Assembly (NCBI GenBank): GCA_007449985.2
Contig: VIIQ02000201.1
Coordinates: 42,134-106,133 of the forward strand
Source: Desmodesmus armatus
Lineage: Eukaryota; Chlorophyta; Chlorophyceae; Sphaeropleales; Scenedesmaceae
Reading direction: 5' to 3'
Length of the DNA: 64,000 nucleotides
Made by a program: the position numbers and the translations under genes. Below the pieces are notes generated by a model. That model was not told the DNA's origin, did no database searches, and saw nothing but the letters and a program-made list of their open reading frames with translations. Of the stretch, positions 9,587-20,081 are shown piece after piece; the first letter of the stretch is position 1, and each line of letters starts with the position of its first letter.

Positions 9587-12500
9587 ATGCAGACGCCATG
9601 CCAAGCAGCGCAGGGCAGCAGGGCCACAGGGACCCAGGCTGCCCAGCGTGCGGCTGGCCTGCGGTCCTGTGGCCCTGCCCCGGCTGCTCCCACGTACTAT
9701 GTGCTTATCAATGGCCAGCGCCGGACAATCACTGACCCACAATTTGGTGTTGGCCCCTCCACTGCCCCCCCTTGCCCTGATTATGCCTCATATGTCTTCG
9801 TGCAGGGCGGGTGGCAACGTGTACACTGCGATGGCATGCCTAGACCTACAAACACTTTACAGACGCCCGCCCCAACCCCCGGTGCTGCCATGCGTGCTCC
9901 GTCTGCCCGTCTGGCCCCCCGTCCTGCCCCCCTTGCTCCCCGGCCTGCCCCTCTTGCCCCCCGTGCCCGTGCTGCTGCCCCTGCAGGAAGTAATCTGCAC
10001 AGGCCCGCCCACAGCGGCCCCACCTACGGCCTCTATGCTGTCATCTTCGGCGTGAGAAGTGAGATGGTCATCGACCATGATGGCACACAATTCCGGATGC
10101 TGCTGGCGAATGCTGGAAGACAGGTGAACAACATGCACTCTGGGCTCACTACTGCTCTGGCTGCCCTTGCTATGGGTCGGACACAGTGGCTGGGCAACAC
10201 TGCTGAGCGGGACACCACCTCTGCCACCAGGGTGCGTCTGGCTGGTATTCCAGCAGCATACCAACAGGCCCTGAAGAGTAACAGGGATGCAGTAGCTCAC
10301 ACCCTTCGAGCTGTCCTAGGCTGGCGTGTAGTGCTGTGTGAGGACGGGCATACCCTACCCAAACAAACCACACCACCAGCTGAAACTAACCGCTTTGCTG
10401 CCCTTACTGACCTGGATGAAATGGCTACCCCCTCAACTGCTGACAGCACACTGCCCACACAGTCGCAACAGCTGGCTACTCCGCCACCTCGCTCCAGCGA
10501 CCCCGTAACACTACAGGGCATGCCTAAGCGCAGTGTTGTAGTCATGCTGAAATCTGGCCGGAACAAGCACTGGGGAGTGGCCCTCCCTGCTGTAGGGGAG
10601 GACGCTGCTGCCGCATACACTGTCAGCTTTTTAACTACATGTAAACTCCCATCTAGCATGACTGTGCAAGAAGTGTGTGAGAGCATGGCACACAGCTGGT
10701 GGGAGGTCCCCAAAACACATCACAGACCACTGCTCCAACATGGCAAGCACCTGGCACCAGAGGCAGCAACGCAGACAACCCCTCAGCGACTGCCTCAGAG
10801 AATCCCTGATAACACCGTGGTGCGCAAGAGGTTCCCTGGCCATGGCACATGCTATGGTGTCATCAGCCTAGACCCCCGTGAGAGCCTGCCATACAACTAC
10901 AGGGTGTGCTACACTGATGATGACACTGAGCTGATGAGCGTCACAGAGGCGCTGCGCCATGTTCTGCCTGCAAATGCTCGTATCCCCTCTAACCTCCGTG
11001 ATAAATTGATTGCCCTTGGAGCCCCCCTTGCCCCCTCCGATGCAGGCCGAACACCTGAAAGCCAGGACCAAGACCAACAATCCCAACCTGCCACCACCCC
11101 TCGCCAACCCAACCCCACTAACCCAACACAACGAGCAGCCCGAGCAGATGCACGTAGGCGCCGCAGGCATGCTGCTGGTTTGGTGCGAGCGGCTAACACA
11201 GCATGGACACAGGGCGGGGTAAACATGGGACATGTCAATGCATGTGGCCTTAGCGCAATTACAACAGTGGAAGTGGAAGCCATCATCCGCCACCTCAACC
11301 TTGACGTCCTTGGGGTGACAGAAACATGGGAGGGGAAATGCAAGCCACATGACATCTCTGGCTACACATTCATCAGCAAGCCCAGACAGGACCAACAAGG
11401 TGGGGGGGTAGGTTTCTATGTTTCCCGTATGCTGGGACCTGTCACTAAGGCACACTTTGACACTGCTGTCCCTGAAAGTATTTGGCTAGAGATTGACAGC
11501 CACCGCCGGAGGGAACGTCCCTTGTTTGTTGGCTGTGTGTACCTGCCCCCCAGTGCCTTGGATACTGTCGCTGCTGCCACTGAGTCCTACAACCAACTTG
11601 CCGCAGATGTGGAGCGTTTTAAGCAGTGCGGTGAGGTTGTGATCATGGGAGACCTGAACAGCCGAGTGGGCTCTGCTTCTGAAGACAACCAGCACATTGG
11701 CCGATGGGGGGAGACCGTGACCAACCCTGCAGGCCTTGCTCTCATTGACTTCTTGCGCAGTGCTGGCCTGTACACTCTCAACAATCGCATGTCCTGCCTT
11801 GTCTCTGGCACACACCAGCCCGCCTACACACGTGTTCGCCCCGCTGCGCCAGGTCAACCCGATGACAGTGCCCAGCGCTCCATCATTGATTATGTGCTGA
11901 TGCCACCTAAGTATGTGCTGACTGAGCCGCATCAAGTGCGCCCCCGTTGCACCCTGCAGGTTGAGACCCAACACAAGCTCTCCACATCTGACCACTTCCC
12001 CGTTTGGTTCACTCTGCCACACCCTGTCCACAGGTCCCCGCCCCCTACTTTTTGGCAGCCCAAACCCAACACTTATAAGCTAACTCTCCCCAAGACTGCC
12101 CTTACACAGGAGGACTGGGAGCAACGCGAGGCCTACCCTAAGGCGCTGGAAGAGCATTTTGAGGACTTTCCTGAATTGCTCACTAAGCTGAAAGATGATG
12201 TTGCTGCAGGCACTATGCAACCCTCAACAGCATGTGAGAAAGCTAAGGCCCTCATCTGCGAACGCATTAATGCAGCGGTTGATGCAACCATCGGCTTTGG
12301 GAGACCCCGCCGTCACCCCTCTTCCCGCGTACCCATTGTCAGAACACGCGCAGTTAAGGACGCGGTTAAGGATCGCGACATGGCTGCAGCCGACCTGCTT
12401 GAAATTAGCACCACCGACCCGCTGAACACTGCTGCAATCGCGACTGCACAGGTACAGGTCAAGGAGGCGCAGGCCTCCCTCAAAGCCACAGTAACAGAAG

Positions 12501-14953
12501 CACGTCAGCGCCATACTGACCGCCTAATTGCTGAAGTCGATAGCTGCAGGCGAGGAAACGATGGAAAAGGGATGTGGAAAGCTCTTAAAGCCCTGGGAGG
12601 GTCACGCGACAGCACCCGGACAGGACCAGCAGCGCTGCGCAATCCTAACGGAGCCGGCCTAGTCACAGACGCACAAGGCATCTGCGAGATTCTAGCCAAT
12701 CATTATGAGCAGGTGTCCTCTACCTCCACCCACTACCGCAACGATGACTTTGATGCTCAGCACCGTGCCACAATAGAGGCGCAGGTTAAGGAACACTTGG
12801 AACAAACTTCCTTCACAGAAGAAGGCCCAGCTGGCCTCTCACAACCCATTGCCGAGGAAGAAGTACAAGCACAGTGCCACAGACTGAACAACAACAAAGC
12901 TCCTAGCCCTCTGGACAACATCCAGAATGAGCTGCTGAAGTATGGCGGCAATGCCCTGACTCCCCACCTTACAAGCTTCTTCCAGATGCAATTTGAGTAT
13001 GAAATGAAAGCCAAAACATGTGGGGTGATCACCCCCATTTACAAAAAGGGAGACCCCATTGAAGCCAAAAACTACCGCCCTATCACCCTGGGATCTGCCA
13101 TTGACAAGCTGTACAATCTGGTGATCAATGGGCGCATCATGACTTTTTTGGAAGATAACGACAAGCTGCATGACGGCCAGCAGGGTTTCCGCCCTGGCAG
13201 AAGCTCGGTAGATAACATCTACATGCTGAAAACATGCCTGGATGCACGATGCCAACAGAAGCTTGATACATACCTGTTGTTTGTAGACATTGAAAAGGCC
13301 TATGACACTGTGTGGAGAGCTGGGCTTCTCTGGCACTTATGGCAAAAAGGCATTACTGGGAAAATGTTCCGCGTCCTTGCTAACATGGTGGATAACACAC
13401 CCACCAAGGTCATGTACAACGGAGCGTTCTCGCGCGTAATGCACCCTGACATGGGCTGGGAACAGGGAGACACCCTGGCAACCACCATGTTCAACGTATA
13501 CATTGATAGCGTCTTGCACCAGGTATGGGAGGAACACGAGGGAATCCCTGTCCCTGTGCGCTCTGGCGAAACAGCTGCAAAACTGACTGCTCTTTTGTAT
13601 GCTGATGATCTGGCTGGGGTGACATCCACCCCTGAAGCAATGCAACGGCTGGTGGACAGTACACGAGCAGCACTGACAAAATGGCAGCTTCGCGCAAGTG
13701 TCAACCCCACTGACACATCTAAAACTGCCATCATGAAGGTACTAGGTGGCTGTGCAAGTGCCCGCCGCAGTGCTGCTGCAGCTACACGGATGGACAGCTC
13801 TGCTCAGACATACAAGTGGGGAGACATCACCATCCCACAAGTCACCAGCTACAAATATCTAGGGGTTACCATCAACAATACCAACACTTGGGATGACCAC
13901 TTTGAAGCTCGCATGAAGTCAGGCACAAAGGCAGCAGCAGCCCAACGTAAAGTACTCACACAAGTGCGGCTCCCTGCCCACTTGCGCAAACTGACACTAA
14001 CCACTATTGTGCAACCAGTGGTCACCTATGCTGCCCAGGTGTGGGCCCAACCCATCCAATCTTTGCGCAAAAAGCTTGACTCCTGGCAGATGGGTTTGAC
14101 CACACGTGCTTTCCATTGCCCTGCAAACACCTCCCACATCTGCCTGCAACAAGAGCTGGGTTTGTTTCCTCTGCATGTAACATGCGACACACTTGCCATT
14201 AGGTACTGGCATCATCTAGAAAACACACCCACTGACCGACTACTGTACAAGATCCACACTGCATGGAGTGGCAAGTACCACCCTTGGGGTCAGAACATGC
14301 AGCGACTACTGACTGAGTACAACATTGACACTAGCACCCCTAAAGAAGTCAGTAAGGCAAATTTCAAGGGACATGTTGAAGCACGTGCAATCAACTATCT
14401 TAGGTCTTATTGGACACAGCCCCCCCGCAACCTAGGAGGTTCTGTGCACTCCAGGTACATGGCAGACATTGGCATTGGAGAGCTCACACCTAGGCGGCCC
14501 AAACTCCGCACATATCTGCACACTCTAACCACCACTCCCCACCTGGAATCATGTAGAGCCGCTTCACTGTTCATGCACTTCCGCCTTGAAACCCTCCCAC
14601 TCAATGCCTTCCATAGCCATACAAGACACAGGGAGACAGCTGCTGCACGCAATGCAAGGCAACTCTGCCCATCCTGTAAACAACATGCTGAAACACCCAC
14701 TCACTTCCTGTTGGAGTGCCCTGCCTACTCTATCCCCCGCAGCATGCCACATATTGCAGACTGTATTGCAGATGCCCAAGCCAGCCCCACACAGGCCCCA
14801 TGGCGCCAACTGCTCAACCAGCCTTTGATGGCCAACTACATCCTCCGCGCTTGGGACATTAGAAGAGCCGCCCTTGCAGGGCGCGAGGCCAATGGAGGAA
14901 GCTCTATGGCGTTAACACCTGGGCCTGCAGCTGATATCACTGGAGAGCAGTAA
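9587..14953 (+). CDS. LINE polyprotein: Tudor-like module, APE endonuclease, reverse transcriptase, zinc knuckle
   Basis: An uninterrupted 1,788-aa ORF. The N-terminal ~400 residues are Pro/Ala-rich with a folded part I cannot assign. Residues about 410-460 (K-R-F-P-G-H-G-T-C-Y-G-V … Y-R-V-C-Y-T-D-D-D-T-E-L) look like a Tudor/chromo-like module. An AP-type endonuclease spans about 545-815, with VTETW, G-D-L-N-S-R, I-D-Y-V-L and T-S-D-H-F. The reverse transcriptase follows, with FVDIEKAYD at about residue 1234 and YADD at 1338-1341. The C-terminus has a C-x2-C-x8-H-x4-C knuckle at 1694-1711. All catalytic motifs are present, so the copy may be competent for target-primed reverse transcription. 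The chosen ATG is the first in the frame; nothing fixes it further. Confidence 0.85.
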   Translation: MQTPCQAAQGSRATGTQAAQRAAGLRSCGPAPAAPTYYVLINGQRRTITDPQFGVGPSTAPPCPDYASYVFVQGGWQRVHCDGMPRPTNTLQTPAPTPGAAMRAPSARLAPRPAPLAPRPAPLAPRARAAAPAGSNLHRPAHSGPTYGLYAVIFGVRSEMVIDHDGTQFRMLLANAGRQVNNMHSGLTTALAALAMGRTQWLGNTAERDTTSATRVRLAGIPAAYQQALKSNRDAVAHTLRAVLGWRVVLCEDGHTLPKQTTPPAETNRFAALTDLDEMATPSTADSTLPTQSQQLATPPPRSSDPVTLQGMPKRSVVVMLKSGRNKHWGVALPAVGEDAAAAYTVSFLTTCKLPSSMTVQEVCESMAHSWWEVPKTHHRPLLQHGKHLAPEAATQTTPQRLPQRIPDNTVVRKRFPGHGTCYGVISLDPRESLPYNYRVCYTDDDTELMSVTEALRHVLPANARIPSNLRDKLIALGAPLAPSDAGRTPESQDQDQQSQPATTPRQPNPTNPTQRAARADARRRRRHAAGLVRAANTAWTQGGVNMGHVNACGLSAITTVEVEAIIRHLNLDVLGVTETWEGKCKPHDISGYTFISKPRQDQQGGGVGFYVSRMLGPVTKAHFDTAVPESIWLEIDSHRRRERPLFVGCVYLPPSALDTVAAATESYNQLAADVERFKQCGEVVIMGDLNSRVGSASEDNQHIGRWGETVTNPAGLALIDFLRSAGLYTLNNRMSCLVSGTHQPAYTRVRPAAPGQPDDSAQRSIIDYVLMPPKYVLTEPHQVRPRCTLQVETQHKLSTSDHFPVWFTLPHPVHRSPPPTFWQPKPNTYKLTLPKTALTQEDWEQREAYPKALEEHFEDFPELLTKLKDDVAAGTMQPSTACEKAKALICERINAAVDATIGFGRPRRHPSSRVPIVRTRAVKDAVKDRDMAAADLLEISTTDPLNTAAIATAQVQVKEAQASLKATVTEARQRHTDRLIAEVDSCRRGNDGKGMWKALKALGGSRDSTRTGPAALRNPNGAGLVTDAQGICEILANHYEQVSSTSTHYRNDDFDAQHRATIEAQVKEHLEQTSFTEEGPAGLSQPIAEEEVQAQCHRLNNNKAPSPLDNIQNELLKYGGNALTPHLTSFFQMQFEYEMKAKTCGVITPIYKKGDPIEAKNYRPITLGSAIDKLYNLVINGRIMTFLEDNDKLHDGQQGFRPGRSSVDNIYMLKTCLDARCQQKLDTYLLFVDIEKAYDTVWRAGLLWHLWQKGITGKMFRVLANMVDNTPTKVMYNGAFSRVMHPDMGWEQGDTLATTMFNVYIDSVLHQVWEEHEGIPVPVRSGETAAKLTALLYADDLAGVTSTPEAMQRLVDSTRAALTKWQLRASVNPTDTSKTAIMKVLGGCASARRSAAAATRMDSSAQTYKWGDITIPQVTSYKYLGVTINNTNTWDDHFEARMKSGTKAAAAQRKVLTQVRLPAHLRKLTLTTIVQPVVTYAAQVWAQPIQSLRKKLDSWQMGLTTRAFHCPANTSHICLQQELGLFPLHVTCDTLAIRYWHHLENTPTDRLLYKIHTAWSGKYHPWGQNMQRLLTEYNIDTSTPKEVSKANFKGHVEARAINYLRSYWTQPPRNLGGSVHSRYMADIGIGELTPRRPKLRTYLHTLTTTPHLESCRAASLFMHFRLETLPLNAFHSHTRHRETAAARNARQLCPSCKQHAETPTHFLLECPAYSIPRSMPHIADCIADAQASPTQAPWRQLLNQPLMANYILRAWDIRRAALAGREANGGSSMALTPGPAADITGEQ

Positions 14954-15350
14954 CAGCCTTTGCAGCAGCAGCAGCAGTGGAGCGTTGACGGCAGTTGACT
15001 GATTTGACAGCTTTGTGTTTTTGTATCGAGAGCCGTCTAGTGCCGAGCCTCCGAATTGGTCCAGCCCAAAGTCACATTGCCACAAAGGGTTTTTTATATT
15101 CCTCCACGGAGGTTTTTGCCCGGCATCCATTCGGAGGGTTGTCCATCTCGTGCACTTAGATAGTACGCTTGGGGATTTTTGGGTTGGTTTTCATCCTCAC
15201 AAAAGCGTCAGGCTTCTCTGTTTTGATCCTCAGTATGTTGTTCCTTCTGGGTTGTTGTGCTATCTCCGTGATATCAGTGAATGGCTGGCATGAGCTCTTG
15301 AGTTTCATAGCTACAGGTGTAACTTTGATTTGATTTGATTTGATTTGTTT

Positions 15351-17023
15351 GCCATTCATCAGGGACGCCACCATCGTCCATTGTTGGTGTTTCTTCTTTT
15401 TTGTCACTTTTATCGGCATTGAACACCGAGCATTGAATACCATACTCGCTTTTGAGAGTATCCACAATAATATCCTTAAAATATTTGTTAGATTTGCCCT
15501 TATTCAGTACAATGCCTTGAAGTATAACATAACTCATTCTGTCCTTGTCAAATGTCAAAAGGGGTGTTCCTTTTTTGTCATATCTGATGAGCGTTGGCAC
15601 ATCATTCACATATGGGAATGGTTTATGTGGGAAGTATTCACATACTTTGCGGATGTCGTTGTCTAACCATCTATCAACTGTGTCTTCTTGTGATGGGAAA
15701 TAATCGGCAGACACATTGTTGTTGATGTAAATTGTCATATTTCCATCAATAAGTTGTCTAACACGAAACAACATTTGGAGGTCAATATCTACAGTAGGAG
15801 TGAAGAAGCTATTTTCAAGGACGGCAAAGAACCTGTGGAAATGCATACGCTCAAAACTCATACCAGCACTGATTGATGGTGAATAAATGAGGATGTCATA
15901 CTTGTCCCATACATCAATCACCATCTCTGCATGGTCATTGATTGTTTGTTGGTCAGTTGCTGAATTGTAGATGAGGATTTTTGGAGGGTTTTGTAAGTCT
16001 TTAAACAACATGTAAAGTTCAACATTCAAAGCATCTGTAAATGACTTGGTACTTGATGCTACAACTGACCTTTTCCCTTGAGACCATAAGTCGGCAATCT
16101 TTGTGGCGACTTCTTTCTCAACATGTTCATTTTGCTTGAGTGTGATGACATCTGCCGTGCGATTCGTGGGTCTGATGTAGTCATTTTTGATCCAGTATGG
16201 AAGGACATTTTTTTGTTCGCAAGGTATTCAACAAAATTGAACACCAATGTATTATCCACACAAGCATCCATAAGGTAGATTTGTTTTGCTGATAGTAACG
16301 TCATCTCAAACAACATTGAAACCATAGATCGCTTGTCCATGATGTTGCTATTGAAGTGGTTGAGCACGCTGAGTGTTTCATCAATAAACACATAGTCAAA
16401 TGGGATTTCATTATTCACCCTCCAAATGCTGTCCAAGCACACCACAACACGATTGTCATTTATTTTGTTCTCTTGGAAATCCATGTAATTTACGAAACCA
16501 ATGTCACGAATGGAGTTGATATATTTCCTTGATAAAGTGCGTGAAAATGTGATGAACAAGCATTTGGCATCTTCACTTACTTTTGATTTGATGAAGTTGA
16601 TGATTTCCACGGTTTTCCCAACACCCATATTTGCTTTGACACAGCATATGGGTACATTTGGGTATGGATTCATAGTGCTTTTGTTGTAACTCTCATTCCA
16701 ATCAATCACATATCTTTTACAATGGAGTGTTTGAGCCGATTTCATTGACAAAAAAAGCAGAAAGTATGATTTCAAAGGAGTCAGGGTGAAAGTCCAAATA
16801 CCATCTGATTTCCATGTAGCAATACAATCAGGGTCGTAACATTTGTAAGACACGATATTTGTTGGAAACTTGTATTCAAAAAACTGCATGTTTGACTTGT
16901 GGCATCTTCCAGCATAAGCACATTTACATGTCTTGCAGTTTTCAATGTAGAAGTGGAACACATTATTTTTCTTTATTTCTGCACGATTAAGTTTGAAGTT
17001 TCCAATTACATCCTTGATTTGTT
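15351..17023 (-). pseudogene. SF2 (origin-binding-protein-like) helicase part of viral primase-helicase, frameshifted
   Basis: On the minus strand the frame begins at the TIR element (17023). It first shows a Cys/His cluster (C-K-T-C-K-C … C-H … C-Y-D-P-D-C) like the zinc-binding tail of herpes UL52-type primases. A Walker A NMGVGKT follows near 16610-16630 and a DExx-type F-I-D-E-T near 16380. A T7 run near 16208 (A7 on the coding strand) shifts the frame, and the next frame continues through S-P-S-I-S-A-G-M-S-F-E to the motif VI region Q-M-L-F-R-V-R-Q. The motif set matches herpesvirus-UL9-like origin-binding helicases. The C-terminal side is cut by the LINE at 15351. The role is unwinding viral DNA, fused with the primase. 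Confidence 0.75.
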
Positions 17024-18043
17024 ACGGATCCCAGTAAAAGGTCATCTAGCAGTTTTTGGGGCAGTTTTTGGACCCCCATATCTCAGCAAGCACGGGCGCG
17101 CGAGGCTTGCAACTCCGTGTGCGTTATAAGGACATAAAAGTACCAAGAGACTTTTCAATTCAGCCACTATGCAAGCTTGAGCTGCAAATGCGTTTTGAGA
17201 TGTCAACATGTGCATGTTCTTCCCAATGCACAAAGGCTTGAAAAATTCGTTTTCAACGTCATTAACTTACAGAAACGACTGGACGGTCACACAGCAGCAA
17301 AGACAGTGCATACCGGAGGACACAAATTGAAAAAAACTCTGCTAAATTCACACAATTCCGTGATCGGGCTGAAACTGAAGCAGTACATTTCTGTACTGTG
17401 TGTACACGTTTAAGTGCAATCTCAAGTGGTGCAGGCGAGCAGGTGAGGCACTTGTCCTGACCAGTTACAAATGACACTTCGGCGCTCGATACACATCCAT
17501 ATGAATCAAACGTGTCCTACAAAGTACGTTTGCATCGCAAAACGGAAAGATCGGGTCTCCAAGACTCACTTACACCAAGCTGCGCGCCATCGTTTAAAGC
17601 AACATGCAAGGCACTTCGCTAGGGACAGTCAGTATAGCACTGATCTTTCTTAGCTTTGTTTTCGGTTTCAATGGGAGCTGTCACGAGGAGCAGGCGTGCT
17701 GCTGACGTTGAAGCACCAGCAGACAGCACAACAACAGATGGACCACCAGCAGCAGCACCTGCTGCACCTCACCGGTCTCCTGGCGTCATTGAATGTGCTT
17801 CTCCGTAGAAGCTCACCATCAACAAACACAGCACACTCACATTACAGCATACGCACACTACAGCACATTCACATTACCTGTTGATCAACACCACTAGACA
17901 GCAAGGCAGCCAGGGGGGGGGGGAGCAGGAAGCACAGGAGCTTTCAGGTGCAGCAACTGCACACAAATGACAATTGTACAGCAGGATGCCGGAAAAACCC
18001 ACGAGTGAATAAAAATGAACAGGAGGGGACCACTGGGATCCGT
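17024..18043. mobile_element. 1-kb insertion with 12-bp terminal inverted repeats
   Basis: ACGGATCCCAGT at 17024-17035 and its exact reverse complement at 18032-18043 bound a segment with no coding sequence of note. It interrupts the viral primase-helicase frame, which reads up to each end. Base composition is more host-like inside, with CAG-rich and poly-G parts near 17700-17930. A non-autonomous DNA transposon is the natural reading. No target duplication of more than a few bases is evident, and the superfamily cannot be told. Confidence 0.6.
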
Positions 18044-18821
18044 CGCCGTCCCTGGTTGTGATGATTGCCAAATCCATATTTGGGGCGTAAGTTCGTGATG
18101 AAATGGTATGAGAATACTTTTGAGGATAATCCTTATGTACTACAACAAAGTTGTCTTCCATTTTTGTAGATGAGTTTCCAAAAGGTTGAAGTACATTCTC
18201 CTTTGCCAATTTAGAAGAGTAGAGCATTCGGTAAGAGCGGAAGTTTGTATATACTCCAGTATCAAATAGGTACTTAACAATTGTTTTTTGTTGTCCATTC
18301 ACACACCGTTGTGTTTCATATTGAAGGAATGTTTTGACCTCACCTGAAAGGACTGTAATATTTGAAACGAAACCTGCTAAATTCTCCACAAGTTGTTTAT
18401 GGACTTTGATGTTAGGAGCAATCAAATTACACTTGATGTGTGCTGAAAACTTGATTGGCGTTGATGCTGTTGCCACCTGACAATTTTCACCGATGATGAA
18501 TTGAATTTTAACATCATAGACATTTCCAAGAAATCTTGCTGGATTGTCCAAGATTGCATGGATGACCTCTTCATTGGATAAGTTGCACGAAGGGTCTTTA
18601 TGTCGGTCAAGGTCAAAATACATGTAGACAGGGGTTGCATCATTTGGTATAACTTCATATACATTCTTGGTCTTCTTTGCTACATTCAACATATCTTGGA
18701 ATGTTTCACACGCTGTAAAGTTTTTAGCACCATCTTTAGATACATCTTTTGAAAGGAATATGTCCCAGTTCTTCTTGTTTGCAGCGTTCAAATGAACTTT
18801 TGTTGAATACCACTTCGTCAT
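18044..18821 (-). pseudogene. Archaeo-eukaryotic primase (AEP) part of viral primase-helicase
   Basis: This is the N-terminal piece of the fusion, starting at the ATG at 18821 behind AATTATAAAAGA. The AEP motifs are visible: Y-M-Y-F-D-L-D (metal-binding acidic motif, near 18604-18627), S-A-H-I-K-C (the sxH motif, near 18429-18450), and Y-T-N-F-R-S-Y-R-M (nucleotide-binding region). The frame is open until the TIR element at 18043, beyond which the protein should continue into the zinc cluster and helicase at 17023. Together the three pieces (18821-18044, 17023-15351, 8475-7684) would make about 1,080 aa, a size expected for a primase-helicase of Polinton-like viruses. Confidence 0.75.
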
Positions 18822-18869
18822 TCTTTTATAATTTACAAATATGTTTATTCCTTAAATGTTATTATAGTT

Positions 18870-19052
18870 TCATTTTTTTTCTTGCTTAAGTTCATTTTGT
18901 TTTGATCTATATGCCCTCATATATTCACAAGTTTTTTTATTCCATTCCATTCGTCCATTTTCTGTTGTTATTTTACGATAGTACCATTCACGCTTCCATT
19001 GTCGTTGTTTTTCGGCATATTGTTCAGGTGTGAGTGTTTTTGGTCGTGCCAT
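18870..19052 (-). CDS. Small basic viral protein, 60 aa
   Basis: An intact ORF, M-A-R-P-K-T-L-T-P-E-Q-Y-A-E-K, very rich in Lys, Arg, Glu and aromatic residues, with no cysteine pair. Hairpin module copy 2 lies 50-180 nt upstream, the same arrangement as for the zinc-finger gene at 7288-7506. The style resembles the charged segment of the GIY-YIG protein. Probably nucleic-acid binding; the family is unknown. Confidence 0.45.
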   Translation of the reverse strand: MARPKTLTPEQYAEKQRQWKREWYYRKITTENGRMEWNKKTCEYMRAYRSKQNELKQEKK

Positions 19053-19105
19053 ATCTGTATGTTATTGTGTTCTTATACTTAAATACCTTTTTTTTAAAGT
19101 GCTGC

Positions 19106-19229
19106 CTAATAATTTTTACAGTGTTTCAGTGTCAAAATAAAAATCGTAGGATGAAATTCGAAGGTTCAGTGGGGCGAAAAAGCAAGGATGGTATATATAA
19201 CAAGGATTGCTTTTTTGCCCCTCTAATAA
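19106..19229 (-). promoter_or_regulatory. Viral TATA/hairpin module, copy 2
   Basis: The same core as copies 1 and 3: GGGGCGAAAAAGCAA and TTGCTTTTTTGCCCC enclosing TATATATA. It lies between the end of the tyrosine recombinase (19304) and the start of the 60-aa gene (19052). The end of the module is broken by a telomeric-repeat insertion starting at its final CTAATAAG. Confidence 0.55.
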
Positions 19230-19272
19230 GGGTTTAGGGTTTAGGGTTTCCTAAACCCTAAACCCTAATAAG
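19223..19272. other. Head-to-head telomeric repeats flanked by CTAATAAG duplication
   Basis: CTAATAAG at 19223-19230 is followed by G-strand telomere repeats (GGTTTAGGGTTTAGGGTTT), then C-strand repeats (CCTAAACCCTAAAC), and then CTAATAAG again at 19265-19272. Copies 1 and 3 of the surrounding viral module lack this block, so it is an insertion. The symmetric layout fits telomerase extension of both ends of a staggered break. Confidence 0.65.
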
Positions 19273-20081
19273 ATTATTTTTTAACAACAATATAAAAAAA
19301 TATTCAACCCATTAGCCGTTTCAACAGTAATGCCTTCTCTAATTCAATTTCACCAAGACGCTTAATCATATCTTCTTTTGTCATATTTAAGGGTGATGAT
19401 GGTGGTTGTTGTGGTTCTTCCCTCAATGGACTGTCAAACTCATCAACGCTCCCTTCTTCTTCTGCATCTGCGACCATTTGCTGTATAGCCTCATTGACCT
19501 CATGAATTTCATCAGCAATCTGTGTAAGTGGTTTATCCCTATTTTCAATAGGGGCTGACCTATACCTAAACATCGTTGTGACATACTTGTCTCCTAAGTC
19601 TTTGGCAATGTCTTCAAGTTGGAGTTCGTTGTATTGTGTGATATTGCGTCCGATCCAATCTTGGAATGTGTGGGGGAAGGTGTTGACATTCAAACCTGTT
19701 TTCTTAAAGACTTGTTTGAAGCACGAGATCATGTACTTAGAGAAGCCATTTTCATCATATTTGTCAGTGTTTTTACCAGTTTCCTTGAAGAATACAAAAT
19801 GGTCTTGTTTGTTCTTTACTTGGCTCATATCTGTGATGCCCCAAAGTTTAACATATTTTTAAGGAGTTGTGTGAGAGTTGAGTTTAGTTGTTTTACATAA
19901 CGAGGTAAAACTTCATAACGCTTTCCCTCTTTATCAGTCTTCCATTGTGTTTTGAATGCATCAATATGAATTGTAGCAGTATCGCCTTGAATGTGGAGTA
20001 TATTGCGTCCTTCCATTTCTTTCTCACTTGGAAGTTTGGAATAGTATTGTAGGTTGGCGTAATCCATCACACGACGAGGTG

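Larger units (their letters stand above)
8476..15350 (+). mobile_element. LINE (non-LTR retrotransposon), probably full length
   Basis: A GC-rich insertion in the AT-rich viral DNA, about 6.9 kb long. It has a long structured 5' region (8476-9586), a single long ORF (9587-14953), a roughly 370-nt 3' UTR, and a 3' tail of TTTGA pentamers (about 15321-15347). The boundaries are set by where the viral reading frames stop and resume. A possible diverged target duplication, 12 of 16 matching bases, lies at 8451-8466 and 15350-15365. The 5' end contains an inverted repeat (CTAGGCACG at 8507-8515, CGTGCCTAG at 8549-8557) and a GC stem with a TTCG loop at 8557-8574. Confidence 0.8.

Noticed and set aside
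15156..15467. A 103-aa frame on the minus strand across the LINE tail
   Set aside because: It spans the junction of LINE 3' UTR and viral gene in the wrong frame.
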